From: Siphonodentalium dalli
Lineage: Eukaryota; Mollusca; Scaphopoda; Gadilida; Siphonodentaliidae
Direction of reading: 5' to 3'
Assembly (NCBI GenBank): GCA_032622095.1
Contig: CP136062.1
Coordinates: 6,262,001 to 6,326,000, forward strand
DNA length: 64,000 nucleotides
Part shown: positions 12,510 to 24,310 of the stretch, piece after piece
Position numbering within the stretch: position 1 is the stretch's first letter
Layout of the letters: every line of letters begins with the position of its first letter
The notes under the pieces: model-generated
What the model was told of the DNA's origin: nothing
Database searches by the model: none
What the model saw: the letters and a program-made list of their open reading frames with translations, nothing else
Position numbers and translations under genes: made by a program

Positions 12510-13879
12510 TCCCTGGCTACGATCTTGGCATCCACACTGTATTCGGTTGACATTTTCTTAGCATAATGGACCAGAATAGCCAAATATTATGGTCAATCTC
12601 AATTCTGTCTCAAAGTTCTGCCCATTTCCTTTCAATAACTATGGCCAAAATCACAAAAGAGGTGCTCGGCAAAATTACATACTTTAAAATGAATTTATTT
12701 TGCCCCATACGGAAGTGGGACAACCAGAATAGAACATTTAGTTGTCAGTTAATTAACTAACACGTATAATAACCAAATGAGTCACATTTTGTTACATTTT
12801 CGGATAATGCAGAGAATGTTCGGGATATATGTAAAAAATTTACATTTTACAAATTTGGTTGCCATTTTGGAAGCCATCTTGAGCAATTTGGTCTATAAAC
12901 ACCGTAGTGAGACACCTTTAAGATAGACCAAAACAATAAACACCTTTCAATCCAAAGATAGTTACATTTTACCTGAAAAAATGGTCCAAACCTGAAAAGT
13001 GAATTTTTGCCAATATTTATGTCAAGTTTTTGAGAGAAAAGTGCAATATTTTTGACGATGTCAGTGGTGACAATAGTAACAATTTGCCATGGTGCATCAG
13101 ACATGTTAGTATTCACTGTATAGAATGCAGAATTGCCAATTTTTTACATCAACCACAACTTGCAAACGATTGCAGGAGACGCTGGTGTAATATTTACCAT
13201 TTTCCATATTTTGGCGGCCATATTGACAGCCATTTTGAGCCAAAGTAAGAATTTTGGTTCCAGTGATTTGGAATATTCATAGGTAATGATATGCCTCACT
13301 TACATTACAAAGTTATGTTCATTTCTTGTTGAAATATGACTAGAATCCCAATTGTGATTTTTTGTGGAATTTTATACCGCATCCTGTAAAATCGAAGTTT
13401 TGAGGGATCGGAAGGGGCTAGGACCACAATAATTGCATATTTAATTGCTCAAATGATCGGTTAATATACAAAATACAAAATAAAGTTGCATACTCAACCA
13501 GTTCCAAACAGCATGAATTGAACTAGAAGATATTTGTGAAAAAATGTCATATTTTCAACTTCCGGCGGCCATATTGGCGGCCATCTTATGAAAATTGAGA
13601 TATGTTTTGGCCCACATGAACCGTGGTCACCTCCCAACTATAATTGTATTGAGAAAACTGTGAGAAGATGCAATTTTCACAAGAAAAGGATGGCATAAAC
13701 CACCCAACCCTAAAACTGAGAATTTCAAAAAGGTCAAGGTCAAATTGAAGGTCAAGGTGACCTCCAAAATCTGGAACCAGCCAGTTTAGTGATACTCACC
13801 AACCACTTAACAAACTCTGAAAGTTTGGCGCTTCTATCACAAAGTGAACGATTTTGCAACTATCCCCCCCCCCCCCACT
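12510..13879 (-). repeat. Right inverted arm of the foldback
   Basis: Reverse-complement partner of the left arm, with the same TGACCTTGACC cluster (about 13730-13765) and GGCGGCC repeats near 13565. Confidence 0.75.
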
Positions 13880-13978
13880 ATGGTACTAAATGTCTGTGAA
13901 AGTTTTGAAACAATTGACCAAAAATTATAGGAACAAAAGCTCAAAGTAATACCCCTGTATAATATATTAAAATTTTTC

Positions 13979-14100
13979 TTAAAGGTACTCAATCGGATAA
14001 AACTCCTATCAATTACTATTTCAATAGCTTCGGGGGTAAAACATATTTGATTCGAGTCGAGGAAGCCACCCATCAAAGTTCAGATTTATTAGATATCGAT
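13979..14100 (+). repeat. Single arm of the TTAA MITE family
   Basis: TTAAAGGTACTCAATCGGAT, the GGGGTAAAA segment and GATTCGAGTCGAGGAA match the arm of the 5933-6331 element in order. No second arm is nearby. Confidence 0.6.
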
Positions 14101-15780
14101 TTTAGAAATCTATTATTTTTCATTATCAGGAATACTTTCTGTCCCAGAAGTTTCCCGAAAAAGCCGACCGACATACTCTCGATACTAAATTCCATTGAAC
14201 AAAATGTTGCTATACAACAGATTTTGGGCAAGACGGAGGGCTAAGATGTTTTCAGCATAACCCCCACAACTTGCAGGGTGGGGGTATAATAATAATTTTG
14301 GAGGGCATTAAATAATTTCCCGAGAGTCAAGGACCACAAATGGGTCCAAGGGCTGTTGATAAAACATAACGCTCATGCATGTTATTTTTATTAATACAAC
14401 TCCGTCCTTGTGTGATCGGTGACACAGAATTCACTGGGCCGTGTGAGAACATTTGAAATTTGAACATACAAATTGCAAAATCCTATAGCATCTATTGAGT
14501 AGCCTCAAGGTTTTAGAAACGTCAGACCTGACCTGTTGGTCTAACACAAATTATTCCACACTAATAGATTGTTTGATAATCAATCTACAAAAATATTTCA
14601 ACCTATTGTTTCTTGTGAAATTTCTGACTATAAATGTATATGTCTGGAATTCAACGATATTTAGAACAGTTGAAAATTTTTACCAAGGTTGATGGACATA
14701 CCGGTAGGTTAATTGTAGCATTACCAGTCTCTGCCCCGGCTATAGGCTGATATGATATTCGCCGGACATTCGAAGGATATACTTTACACGATATCCTTTT
14801 GCTGTATACATTGGTCTTTATATCCAGTGATTCTGTCAGGCTACTTTATGCAAGTCGAATTCCTGTTTTCACAGACCTGCGACTGACGCGTGCGACAACT
14901 GATGTTGTGGCTGATGCAGTTAAACCCATTCGATTTAAAAATGTGCTTAATTGCGTCAGCCACAACCCCAGTGATTTATATAATATATATGATTTGAAAC
15001 GTTGCGCCTATATATATAAACCCATCTAGCCTCATGCATCAGCCGCATGTCTGTAATAGCAGCTTTATACCGACATGGGTTGGCAGTCTATACATTTGTA
15101 TTTATTGAATTTGTGTGCACCAGTCTGTCGAGACTAAGTCTGCATTAAGTATGTGTGACTATATTTATATACTGGTACGTATATAGATCGTTCGTTCGCA
15201 GAGAGGTCCCTGTCGGTAATTGCCGCTCAGCAAATGCTGCACATGACATGTTCACCTGAATGGCGATCACCACCACTGGGCACTTGCAGTAAAAAGGGCA
15301 GTTCGTTCAAAGGGTACGAAGCCCCATGGCTACCCGTGGGCTTGCTATTGACAGTATTATAAGTAGAGGTGGAGATATTTATTCTTTCGAGGTTTCGACA
15401 CAAGTTTCCAACAACTGTGGTCTGTGATAACTTGTTCGAGATATAAAAGGTGAAAAAACTAATTTTGGCTTTCATATTCCATTAATTCGAAATTAGGTGT
15501 TGTTGGAAATTGGAAATGAAATAATATTATCTACTTAGTGAGCTTTCAGACAACCACGATTCAATCATAAGTGGAAGGATTTTTGTCGTAGGAAGTAACC
15601 GATAGTTAGACTGCGCATGCTCACATCAAAATCACAAGTCAAAACATAGTATCAAGCACCGTTTGATTTTAGATTCAAAATTGTGTCGTATCCACTTGTG
15701 ACTTAATCGCAGTCGTGTGTACATAAAAATCGTGGCTGGAAATATCGCAGGGTAGTCATTCACATGCTATACAAACAACC
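14101..15780. other. No gene seen
   Basis: AT-rich sequence. A small inverted repeat, GTTGTGGCTGATGCA at about 14907 and TGCGTCAGCCACAAC near 14955, is the only structure noticed. Confidence 0.45.
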
Positions 15781-16237
15781 TACTCAGCTGGACAAAACAA
15801 GTCTCCACTACTTTTAAAACTGTGGTGTGGTTAGCGTTGCCACCGCGGCCAAAATGCAAAACCTTCTACACCAATGCTCCACCTACTAACTACAGTTGGG
15901 CAGCAGTGTACTTGCCATTCGGCCATGGTGTACATGTAGTTGCCACGGTGTATGTTCATTAAACTGAAAAAAGACGATACAAACTAGAAATCTAACCATG
16001 TTGTGCATGCCATTCGGCTCCATTGTAGTTGCCTTTCGGCCATGGTGCACTTGCCATTCGACCGCAGTGTATATACTTGCCGTTCGGCCGTGTTGTACTT
16101 GCCGTTCGGTCGCGGTTCACTTGCCGTTCGGCCGCAGTGCTAAACTGCTACAGTTACACACTCTTGACTCCGCGACCGAACGGCAAATACAACGTGGTGC
16201 CAATGGACAATTGTTTTGTCCGACAGTCCAGCAGGTA
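15781..16237. mobile_element. TA-flanked TIR element with internal GC-rich subrepeats
   Basis: It starts TACTCAGCTGGACAAAACAA and ends with the inverse of that motif (TTGTTTTGTCCGACAGTCCAGCAGGTA, abutting TA at 16236). The inside has repeated TTGCCRTTCGGCC-type words. A shorter sister is at 31045-31371. No transposase is present, so it is non-autonomous. TA at both ends suggests Tc1/mariner-like target choice. Confidence 0.65.
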
Positions 16238-17590
16238 CGAGAACTAGTACGATATCATAATGTACGACAACATTATGTCAACATCGCATTCATGATCTCA
16301 TCGGGCCACGATTCCTTTACTTACGACAGTCAGCTGTCATATACGATTGTATCATGGTCGTCTGAATGTTCACTTATAGGCAGATATTAATAAATAATAT
16401 AAATGTATTTTAATTATTTATCACTCACTGTTCAGAACTCGACAGAACTTTCACTGAAAGTTTCAGAATGCCTGTGCGTGCAGTTTGCCAGTGAACACAG
16501 TCAGTCTGAATGTTCACAGGTAATCACAGTGAGTGACAGCCTGTTGGAGTTTTTTTTTTCATTTAGAAAAATGAATATGTAGGCATACTTCACATTGTTG
16601 AGAACTGAGTATAATTTAAGGAATAGTACTGCAGAAAGTACAGTATACGTGTTATCGAACACGAAATTATGCGAATTTTTACGGCAGAAATAGAAAGGTC
16701 AAGGTTTCCGGTCGCAGGGAAAGGTAATTTCCGGACACATTTGTTCGATACCTTTACCGGATTCCTGCTTCCATAATAGACTAAATAACTTTTGAAATTT
16801 GGATATATAGTAATTAGTTCCAACTACTAGTATAAAATAACATTACCAATTGATGATGAGTCGAGTGTAAATTCCAGGACTATCGCATTAGCCTACTGTT
16901 TCGTCGAATTTACCTTCAATCAACATTCTGTACGAAGTATCTAATTACGTTCTTCGTATGTTTGCATAAATATTCTCACCTTTACTAAAGATATTCTTCT
17001 TGTATAACGGCTCAAATTCAGTGGTCTTGGTCCTTATTGGAGTCGAAACTGTGATCAACACCAACAAACCAATATGGCTACAATTCTGAGACAACGTGTA
17101 GATAGAGTTTTATCAGTGCGCATGGCTGTTACTCGATACACATATCTGTTCAAGTGTTTACACACATATGTGTAAATATAGAAAAACATACACAACATGT
17201 GTATACACATGTATACAATACTGTATAGCTATTGGATATACACACCATGTGTCCAGTGCCAATGGCATTCTACCTACACAGTAGTTTGCAGAAAGTATCG
17301 TGGACTCGCAGTGTCAATTTTTGACCACATTTACAGCCAGTAACAACATGTGTGAGCAATGGAACACTGGAGTGACTGTGCACTTTGCGTCAGTGTTTTG
17401 CAACTTTTGAAAAGCACCCCTCTTCCATTCAATTCGTGCTCAGTCGGCCATAATATAACTCACATGATGGTAACTCACACAGATTGTGTCTCAGATACCA
17501 CTACACATTTGCGTAATGTTTTGTCAAAATCCATCCAATATCTCATAAAATATTACTGGGACTTTCTTTTTTTGAGGTGTTTATAATATG
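16238..17590. other. Non-coding; TACACA-rich patch at about 17150-17250
   Basis: No convincing coding region. ACACATATGTGTA-type palindromic words near 17160-17250 resemble the repeat at 2640-3030. Confidence 0.45.
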
Positions 17591-17941
17591 TAACCTGGAT
17601 GTCGGGATAGCTCGTGCTAAAAAGTAACCAAATTTTTAAGTATTTTTGCATTGGTTAGTCAATATAAATTGGAATTTAGCTGAAAAGTTTGGCATTCTTT
17701 ATCAATTCCGATGGTTATATCTAATTGTTTTATGATTGTCTTGTATGGTATCCCGACCAACACCTCGCGCGCGGACGCCGCTACTCGGTCATGTTTAAAC
17801 TATGTCGCATTTTGGAGACGACTATATATAGCTAAGATTATTGAAGTCGGCGACTTCTACCAACGTCGGTGCCACTTGCCCGGTCTCCATTCTCGACTTG
17901 GACAGCACCATATTTGGGAACTAAAATACTATATTATTTGA

Positions 17942-18768
17942 TTCATCGGCGACAGTGTAATTGAATTTTCTGATGTTATTAAAAACCTCGGTGTGACCAT
18001 CGACAAAAACTTCTCAATGTCATCTCACATCAGCAACCTATGCAGGTCCTTATATATGGAGCTCCGGCGCATTTCGCATGTACGTCCATATATCTCCGAA
18101 CAATCCACACAAATATTGATGTCCTCATTTGTGTTATCCAAAATCGATTACTGTAATTCTATTTTAGCAGGACTCCCAGATTATCAACTTCACAAACTTC
18201 AAAAAATTGTTAATATTGCTGCAAAAATTGTGTGCCGTGCAGGCAAATTTGATCATGTTACCCCACTGTTGTATAAATTACATTGGCTTCCCATATTTGA
18301 ACGAATTGTGTACAAACATGCTACTTTGTGTTATAGAAAGTCGGATATTGATAATGCTTTGCCACCATATATTGATACATTGTTGGTCAAATATGTACCT
18401 GCTCGACCACTTCGATCACAGGATGCGAATGCGATGGTTGTACCTAAACGAGATCTGATGTACTTTGGTCGCCGTTCTTTCGAGGTCTACGGGCCGACCA
18501 TTTGGAACAACCTTCCCAAAGAGGTGAAACAGTCTGACTGTTTGGAAACATTCAAATCGGCCCTAAAAACTCACCTATTCATCTCCCATTTCGGACAAAT
18601 AACATCAGAAAACGTTGAGGAGACTTAATTATTGAAATACATGCATATTATTTATTGCGTATATGTTATAGTGTGAATGTGTGTGACTGCGTTTGTGTGA
18701 ATTGTTCAGCGCCATGAGCCATACGGGATATGGCGCTATACAAATACTCTATATTATTATTATTATCA
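17942..18768 (+). mobile_element. 3' end of a CR1/L2-like LINE (C-terminal reverse transcriptase region)
   Basis: The open frame from 17942 (preceded by TGA) to TAA at 18626-18628 encodes about 228 residues of the thumb and C-terminal region typical of CR1/L2/Rex1-type pol. It shows VIKNLGVTIDKNFSMSSHI, then SKIDYCNSILAGLP, LHWLPIFERIVYKH, and FEVYGPTIWNNLPKEVKQSD. The catalytic palm (YxDD) and the endonuclease are absent, so this is a 5'-truncated, dead copy. The 3' UTR ends in GGCGCTATACAAATA and a TATTATTATTAT microsatellite, the usual tail of this clade. It lies antisense within the inferred esterase intron. Confidence 0.85.
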
Positions 18769-18845
18769 TACCATGCGGATATCAATATGTAAGTTTTTAG
18801 GAACACCGGGTAAATAATGTTGTATTAATTTTGGACCCCCCCCCC

Positions 18846-20209
18846 TAGTCCAAGTCTTCTCGTACTAAAACCGGCTAAGCTATTGGGATGGAGGTGCCGG
18901 TCTTTAGTCCGAGTTCCAGGCCCATGCATTCTTATGACACGACTTAACCGTTAGTGACCCGCTCAAATAAAACCACAATTATATGAAATAAAATATCACA
19001 ATTGCGACAATAAACGGATATTTTCCGCAGAAGACATGCTATTTGATCTGAAACCCACATCAGTTGTGAATTGAAAGCGGTAATTTAATGCGAAAAGAGA
19101 CATTTACCGCAATGTTTACAAATTTTTTAAAGTATGCGAACTCAGTTGACCTCGCGAACTGTGTTCGGCATTTTCCGTTGAAAATATTCCGTAGATTTTC
19201 GACTGACAACGCAAATTACGATGAATTCTCCATTGTAATCGTAATTATGTGTGTCAATAAATAAAAAATAAATAGATTAATTAAACATTGAAGATATAAA
19301 TGTAATACATTAAATAAATTACGGGGAATTACAACCCTCTCAAAGTTTAAAACAGTGTAAACACAACGACCATTAGAATAAATAATATGGTGCTACATTT
19401 CCCACATTTGGTGGACTTCAGCGAAATTAAGATATATACTAAGCGAACAGAGCAATATACTGCTCTTGTTAAGCACACAAAAAATCAAACAAAATTTGTA
19501 TAAATTTTTAACCTTAAGTTTGAAAAGTCCCACTAAAACGGAAGAACTATATTTCGAAACTGTGTGATTCGGTTCTCCGATTATTTTATCAACACAAAAG
19601 TCAAAATGCACATGGATGAAAATCACACGCATGGCAAGTCAGACACAAGAGTTCTAATTTGCTCCAATTTTGACAAGTTGCTTGCGAAAATTGTCAACAA
19701 AACTACCTTTCTGATCCTCCATTATGTTATTAAGTTTTTAGTGCGGGAATTGTTCTCAAAGCACATTGGAAACTGGACTTTGCGGCGATCGGTTTTCGCT
19801 ATTTTGTTCGGAAAACCCCGCGCTATATATAGAAACGGAAACTAGAATACTCAGAACAAACACCGGACAATGCCGAAGTTCTTCGGAACCTGAGTTCGGC
19901 TTTCAGTTAAGTAAACAAACAGAAAAAACAGCGATGTTGGTGACAATCAAACGGAATATTCTATGCGTAATTTAACATGAAAGTTAGATTATTATACACC
20001 ATTATGACCATAAGATGTCTCTCTTTCCGATGTATATAGCATCATGTATTGATTCATTAGGTAAATCGAGTAAAATACACCACAGATTCCCGCCACAGAT
20101 CGTGGGCGTAACTCGTGTGATAGGATTGGTATAGAAGCGGGCTTGGACTAAAGACCGGCACCTCCATCCCAATATCTTGGCCGGTTTTAGTACGAGAAGA
20201 CTTGGACTA
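18846..20209. mobile_element. TIR-bounded unit of ~1.36 kb
   Basis: Terminal inverted repeats of 68 bp (18846-18913 and 20141-20209) match at about 65 positions, starting TAGTCCAAGTCTTCTCGTAC. C-rich tracts flank both ends in the same orientation. The interior has only chance frames, so it is a non-autonomous DNA element or two opposed copies of one repeat. Confidence 0.55.
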
Positions 20210-21080
20210 CCCCCTCCCCCATGAGCCCCATTCGTGATCCTAACGGTGCAACACACCGTTGCATTTATTTGTATTTATTTATATCATGAAGATGTCTATA
20301 TCTAAGTTTGGAGACAATCTGCGATAACAATGTTTTACCAATTGTTGTGTCCGCTCTCAATCCCCGTCCGTGACACCGATGTTCCACTTTCACAACTTCC
20401 AATCATACGGCAGATGCCACATGCGCAATGAAGATGGATATATATAACATTAGTGACAGGCTTTAGTCAATTGTTGTTACCCCTCTCGACCCCCATTCCT
20501 GACATCGACGTGTCCACTTATGTAACTTTTTAGATTCCATGTATCATGTATATGACAAAATATAAGTTGTTATATAAATGAAATTAGCGACGGAAAAGTT
20601 ATTTAATTTAGTCGCCCCCCCCCCCCCGTGCGCCTCACCAAACACCACACATGACACTCGTCCGGCGGCATTCGGCGATGCGTGTGATAAAGTGGCATCC
20701 TCGTTTTTTATTATTAAAAACTGTTCTGAGCCTGTATTCAGCTTACAAGATGGCAGAAAACTGAACAATAATTTGAATGCTATTTCAATTCAAATCCAAT
20801 CAGCACCATTCATGTTTGACATGGGCGTCGCGAAAATCCACAAAATGGCCAACTAGTAATAAACGAGTACAAATTATCATAATTTAAAACGCTCTCTATT
20901 GTCTTGAGAAAGGAAAGGCATTATCGCACTTTACCAGCGATTTAAATTGGGCGTTTTACTCGCCTAATAACCATTCAACGCGTTACCAAACTCTCGCCTT
21001 TGAATGTGAATGTATGGCCACCAACACAATATGGTGTTATGGTGTAGGATACTAATACATAATGTTTTGTGAATACTTAC
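20210..21080. other. Non-coding; short poly-C at about 20616
   Basis: Nothing recognisable apart from a run of about 13 C. A frame beside it is a chance open frame. Confidence 0.45.
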
Positions 21081-21518
21081 TTAAGTCTGATTGAATATCA
21101 GTCGACAGCAACAACAGGGCGAAGAATAGTTGACCAGTTCTCGAATCACCGAGCATAATTAGTGTTTTCCCCCGGAACTGACTACATAATTTCTCCCGGG
21201 TGAAGGTAGTTGGCTGACACCGCTTTTCTTGAGTAACCCATCTCGCTAACTCTCCGTGGATATCACTCGGTGGTTTCTTCCATGCATGTAGCTCATCCAG
21301 TTGGCGCTTGCTGTATTTTCGCGCTTTCCAGCTTCCAATAAATACACTTTCGTCGAATTTCGGACATTCTTTGGCAACAGAACATGCGGCAGAAGGGGCG
21401 CAGTTATCCTCCATTCTCCTTCGTTGTAGTAGATAATGAATAACGGACATATTTTCTGTGTTGGTATAGTTCATTGCCGTAATGTCACATTTGGGTTTTG
21501 AATCTGGATGGTGGTTGT
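21081..21518 (-). CDS. Internal exon of the same SGNH/PC-esterase-type gene, GDS nucleophile block
   Basis: An internal exon of 438 bp (146 codons) bounded by an acceptor ending ATTTTCAG just above 21518 and a strong donor GTAAGTATT just below 21081. Both ends are phase 1. The translation is cysteine-rich (CAPSAACSVAKEC, then RCQPTT and KLCSQF), which suggests a lumenal or secreted disulphide-bonded domain. It ends with GKTLIMLGDSRTGQLFFALL, the canonical block I (GDS, catalytic Ser) of SGNH/PC-esterases with the usual hydrophobic strand before it. The reading continues naturally into the exon at 1576-2111: spliced together, the GDS-to-DxxH distance is about 170 residues, normal for the family. 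At least one upstream exon (start, signal or membrane anchor) must lie above 21.5 kb and was not identified. It could instead be a fragment of a tandem paralogue. Confidence 0.65.
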
Positions 21519-21639
21519 CTGAAAATGATAACAATACTAACTCCTTATTTCAGACAAATGTATCTATCTATATGTCAACCAAATTTCGTCGCGTCAGAAC
21601 TAAACTGTTCTATCTCCATTTTGGCGGGAAAATGAAATT

Positions 21640-22194
21640 AATATTATCAATCATGACTTGGGTGTGGGATAGAAAAATCGGACACGAGGGGCCATATATT
21701 TCGACCGGACACGAGGCTTGCCGAGTGTCCGGACCAAATATCTGGCCCCGAGGGTGAGATTTGTCCATGCCCACATCCCAGGTCATGATGGATCATTTTT
21801 CTCCCAACCCAAGAGCCTCATTCCGTATTTTTGTTTTATACCAATCTTTGGCACATGCCAGTAGCTTTGTTACGACACATCTGGGGTAAAATCTGATACG
21901 ATGTTCGTGATTACATGTATCTGGGATGATTGCGGTATATATACAGGTATATACTGTAAAAACAAAGCGCGCTATCTTTGCGCGCAGGGTTAATACGTTA
22001 GAGTGAAATCTAAATGGTCTTGTGAAATCGACATTAATACGTCACATCGTTGCACCTGCACATATTCAGAGAAACGCGCGTATTGATATGAAGTATAAAC
22101 AACTAGACTAATCGTGTTTGTCATGGGAAATGTCCAGATCGGTACCACTAGAAAAGGAAACATGTGTATATATGACAGACAAATGTTAGTAAAA
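21640..22194. repeat. Tandem 0.9-kb unit, copy 1 (partial)
   Basis: Shares the GAGGGGCCA...CCAAATATCTGGCCCCGAGGG hairpin and the following CATCTGGG...TGTGTATATATGACAGACAAATG segment with copies 2 and 3. It lacks their last ~370 bp. Confidence 0.65.
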
Positions 22195-23218
22195 TAGGTA
22201 AAAAAAAAGTCACATGGGTAGGGTGACACAGCTGGTCACGTGTTGGGTGAGACTAATATTATCCATCATGACCTGGGATGCGGGATGGAAAAATCTCACC
22301 CGAGGGGCCAGATATCTGGGGCAGACACGAGGCTTGCCGAGTGTTCGGACCAAATATCTGGCCCCGAGGGTAATATTTTCCATGCCCACATCACAGGTCC
22401 CCAGAACAAAAATTGACCCCACCCCCAATAATACTTAATCCTATAGGATTAAGTATTATTGGGGGTGGGGTCAATTTTTGTTCTGGGGACCTGTGGCCCA
22501 CATCCCAGGTCGTGATGAATCATTTTTCTCCCAACCTAAGAGAATCCGATTTTTTGTTTTATACCAATCTTTGGTACATTCCAGTAGCTTCGTAACGATA
22601 CATCTGGGAAGAAATCTGATACGATATTCGTGATTATCTGGGATGATTTCGGTGTATACCACATGGTGTTGTCAAATCGACATGAATACATCACATGGTT
22701 GCACCTGCATAGATTCCGAGAAACGCGCGTATTGATATGAAGTATAAACAACTAGACTAATCGTGTTTTTCATGGGACATGTTCATATCGGTACCGTTAG
22801 TAAAGGACACATGTGTATATATGACAGACAAATGTTAGTTGAACGCGTTCGACGATTTATTGCAACGATGACAACTGTTCGAAAGTGGAACTATTTCGTT
22901 TGTCATTTGTGAAGCGGCTATTGTTTACGTGCCAGGAAATGTACAAGTAATGCCAGTTTCGCTTCGGGCTTTCTGTTTGATGGAATGTGTTCGAACAATT
23001 AGTCGTTTATAGTACATGTGTGCAACTCTGCAAGTGAGGTTATGTTAAAGGTTCTTCTTGATTAACATGTTGGAATCTTATCTCCATTTGTATTAGCGTC
23101 CACGAATTCTTCCGTATTTATTTAGTTGAAACGTGAAGCGTAACTGGTTGGTCGCCATTGTTTTAGTTCACACACAACATGATGACGGATTGTTAAATTA
23201 GTTCCGGCTCTTAATTAA
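22195..23218. repeat. Tandem 0.9-kb unit, copy 2 (with palindrome insertion)
   Basis: Begins TAGGTAAA near a GTCACATGGGTAGGGTGA motif and runs to the same motif in copy 3. Without the inserted palindrome and its duplicated 8 bp it would be about 912 bp. Confidence 0.7.
22392..22495. mobile_element. Perfect 104-bp palindrome with 8-bp target duplication (hAT-like micro-element)
   Basis: All 52 bases of the left half (from CACAGGTCCCCAGAACAAAA) match the right half with no spacer; the centre is between 22443 and 22444 (TCCTA/TAGGA). GCCCACAT is found directly on both sides (22384-22391 and 22496-22503). Copies 1 and 3 of the host unit show the uninterrupted site. An 8-bp duplication and CA-x-G termini are typical of hAT transposons; the class is inference. 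Confidence 0.8.
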
Positions 23219-24119
23219 ATAGGTAAATCAGTCACGTGGGTAGGGTGAGACAGCTGGTCACGTGTTGGGTGAGACTAATATTATCCATCATGTCTGGGAT
23301 GTGGGATGGAAACATCTCACCCGAGGTGCCATATATTTGGGCCGGACACGAGGCTTGCCGAGTGTCCGGACCAAATATCTGGCACCGAGGGTGGTAATTT
23401 TGTCCATGCCCACATCCCAGGTCGTGATGAATAATTTTTCTCCCAAAACAAGAGTATCATTTCGATTTTTTGGTTTTATACCAATCTTTGGTACATTCCA
23501 GTAACGTCGTAACGGTACATCTGGGAAGAAATCTGATACGATATTCGTGATTATCTGGGATGATTTCGATATATACCACATGGTCTTGTGAAATCGACAT
23601 GAATACGTCACATGGTTGCACTTGCATATATTGCGCGTATTGATATGAAGTATAAACAACTAGACTAATCGTGTTTGTCATGGGAAATGTCCTTATCCGT
23701 ATCATTAGAAAAGGAAACATGTGTATATATGACAGACAAATGTTAGTTAGACGCGTCCGACTATTTATTGCTGTTCGAATGTGGAACTATTTCGTTCGTC
23801 ACTTGTGAAGCGGCTATTGTTTACGAGTTACGAAGTGTGCAAGTAATGCCAGTTTCGCCTGGGACCTTCTGTTTGGTGGAATTTGTTCGAAAAATTAGTC
23901 GTTTATATTGCATGTTATGCAACTCTGCATCTACAAGTGAGGTTATGTTAAGGTTATTCGTGATTAACATGTTGGAGGCTTGTCTCCATTTGTATTAACG
24001 TCGACGAATTCGTCCGTATTTATTTAGTAGAAACGTGAAACGTAACTGGTTGGTCGACATTGTTTAATTTACACAAAACATTGAGACGAATTGTTAAATT
24101 AGTTCCGGCTCTTAATTAA
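23219..24119. repeat. Tandem 0.9-kb unit, copy 3
   Basis: About 900 bp, collinear with copy 2. It includes the GGACACGAGGCTTGCCGAGTGTCC hairpin and the CGACTATTTATTG...GTTCGAA region. Confidence 0.7.
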
Positions 24120-24310
24120 ATAGGCAAAGCAGTCACGTTGGTGTGGTGAGACAGCTGGTCACGTGTTGGTTGAGACAGGGAAATTTCACCCAGCTACCCC
24201 ACACGAGCTGCCTGTGCTAAAATGTGCAGGGTGTGGTAGAAAGTGAAATCTCACACAGCTATCCCACACGGGCTGCCTGTGCAAAACTGTGTATGGGGTG
24301 GAGAAATTGG
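24120..24310. repeat. Start of a fourth unit and a ~65-bp doublet
   Basis: The GGCAAAGCAGTCACG start motif reappears. It is followed by two copies of a CCCACACGRGCTGCCTGTGC block at about 24200 and 24266. Confidence 0.55.

Larger units (their letters stand above)
8885..13879. mobile_element. 5-kb foldback (giant inverted-repeat) element
   Basis: Inverted arms at 8885-10210 and about 12510-13879 flank a tandem array. The outer tips are AGTG followed by 14 G on the left and the complement with 13 C on the right. ATGGTA occurs immediately outside both tips (8879-8884 and 13880-13885), a likely 5-6 bp target duplication. The arms are about 80-90% identical by eye, and the right arm has an extra segment of roughly 80 bp near 12640-12720. 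There is no transposase gene. The architecture resembles Drosophila FB/Galileo foldback elements; family membership is not claimed. Confidence 0.8.
2112..21080 (-). other. Inferred ~19-kb intron filled with repeats
   Basis: The interval between the GDS donor (GT at 21079-21080) and the DxxH acceptor (AG at 2112-2113). It holds the cassette array, MITEs, SINE, 5-kb foldback, TA-flanked TIR element, LINE end and a TIR-bounded unit. No extra esterase-like exon was seen inside it, and the matching phases do not need one. That it is a single intron is inference. Confidence 0.5.

Noticed and set aside
15998..16390. 130-codon frame with CRS/PFG repeats
   Set aside because: It reads through the GC-rich subrepeats of the TA-flanked element and beyond its right TIR, so it is not a gene.
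19564..19845. 93-codon frame as transposase of the 18.8-20.2 kb unit
   Set aside because: No DDE/D or DNA-binding motif and ordinary AT-rich composition.
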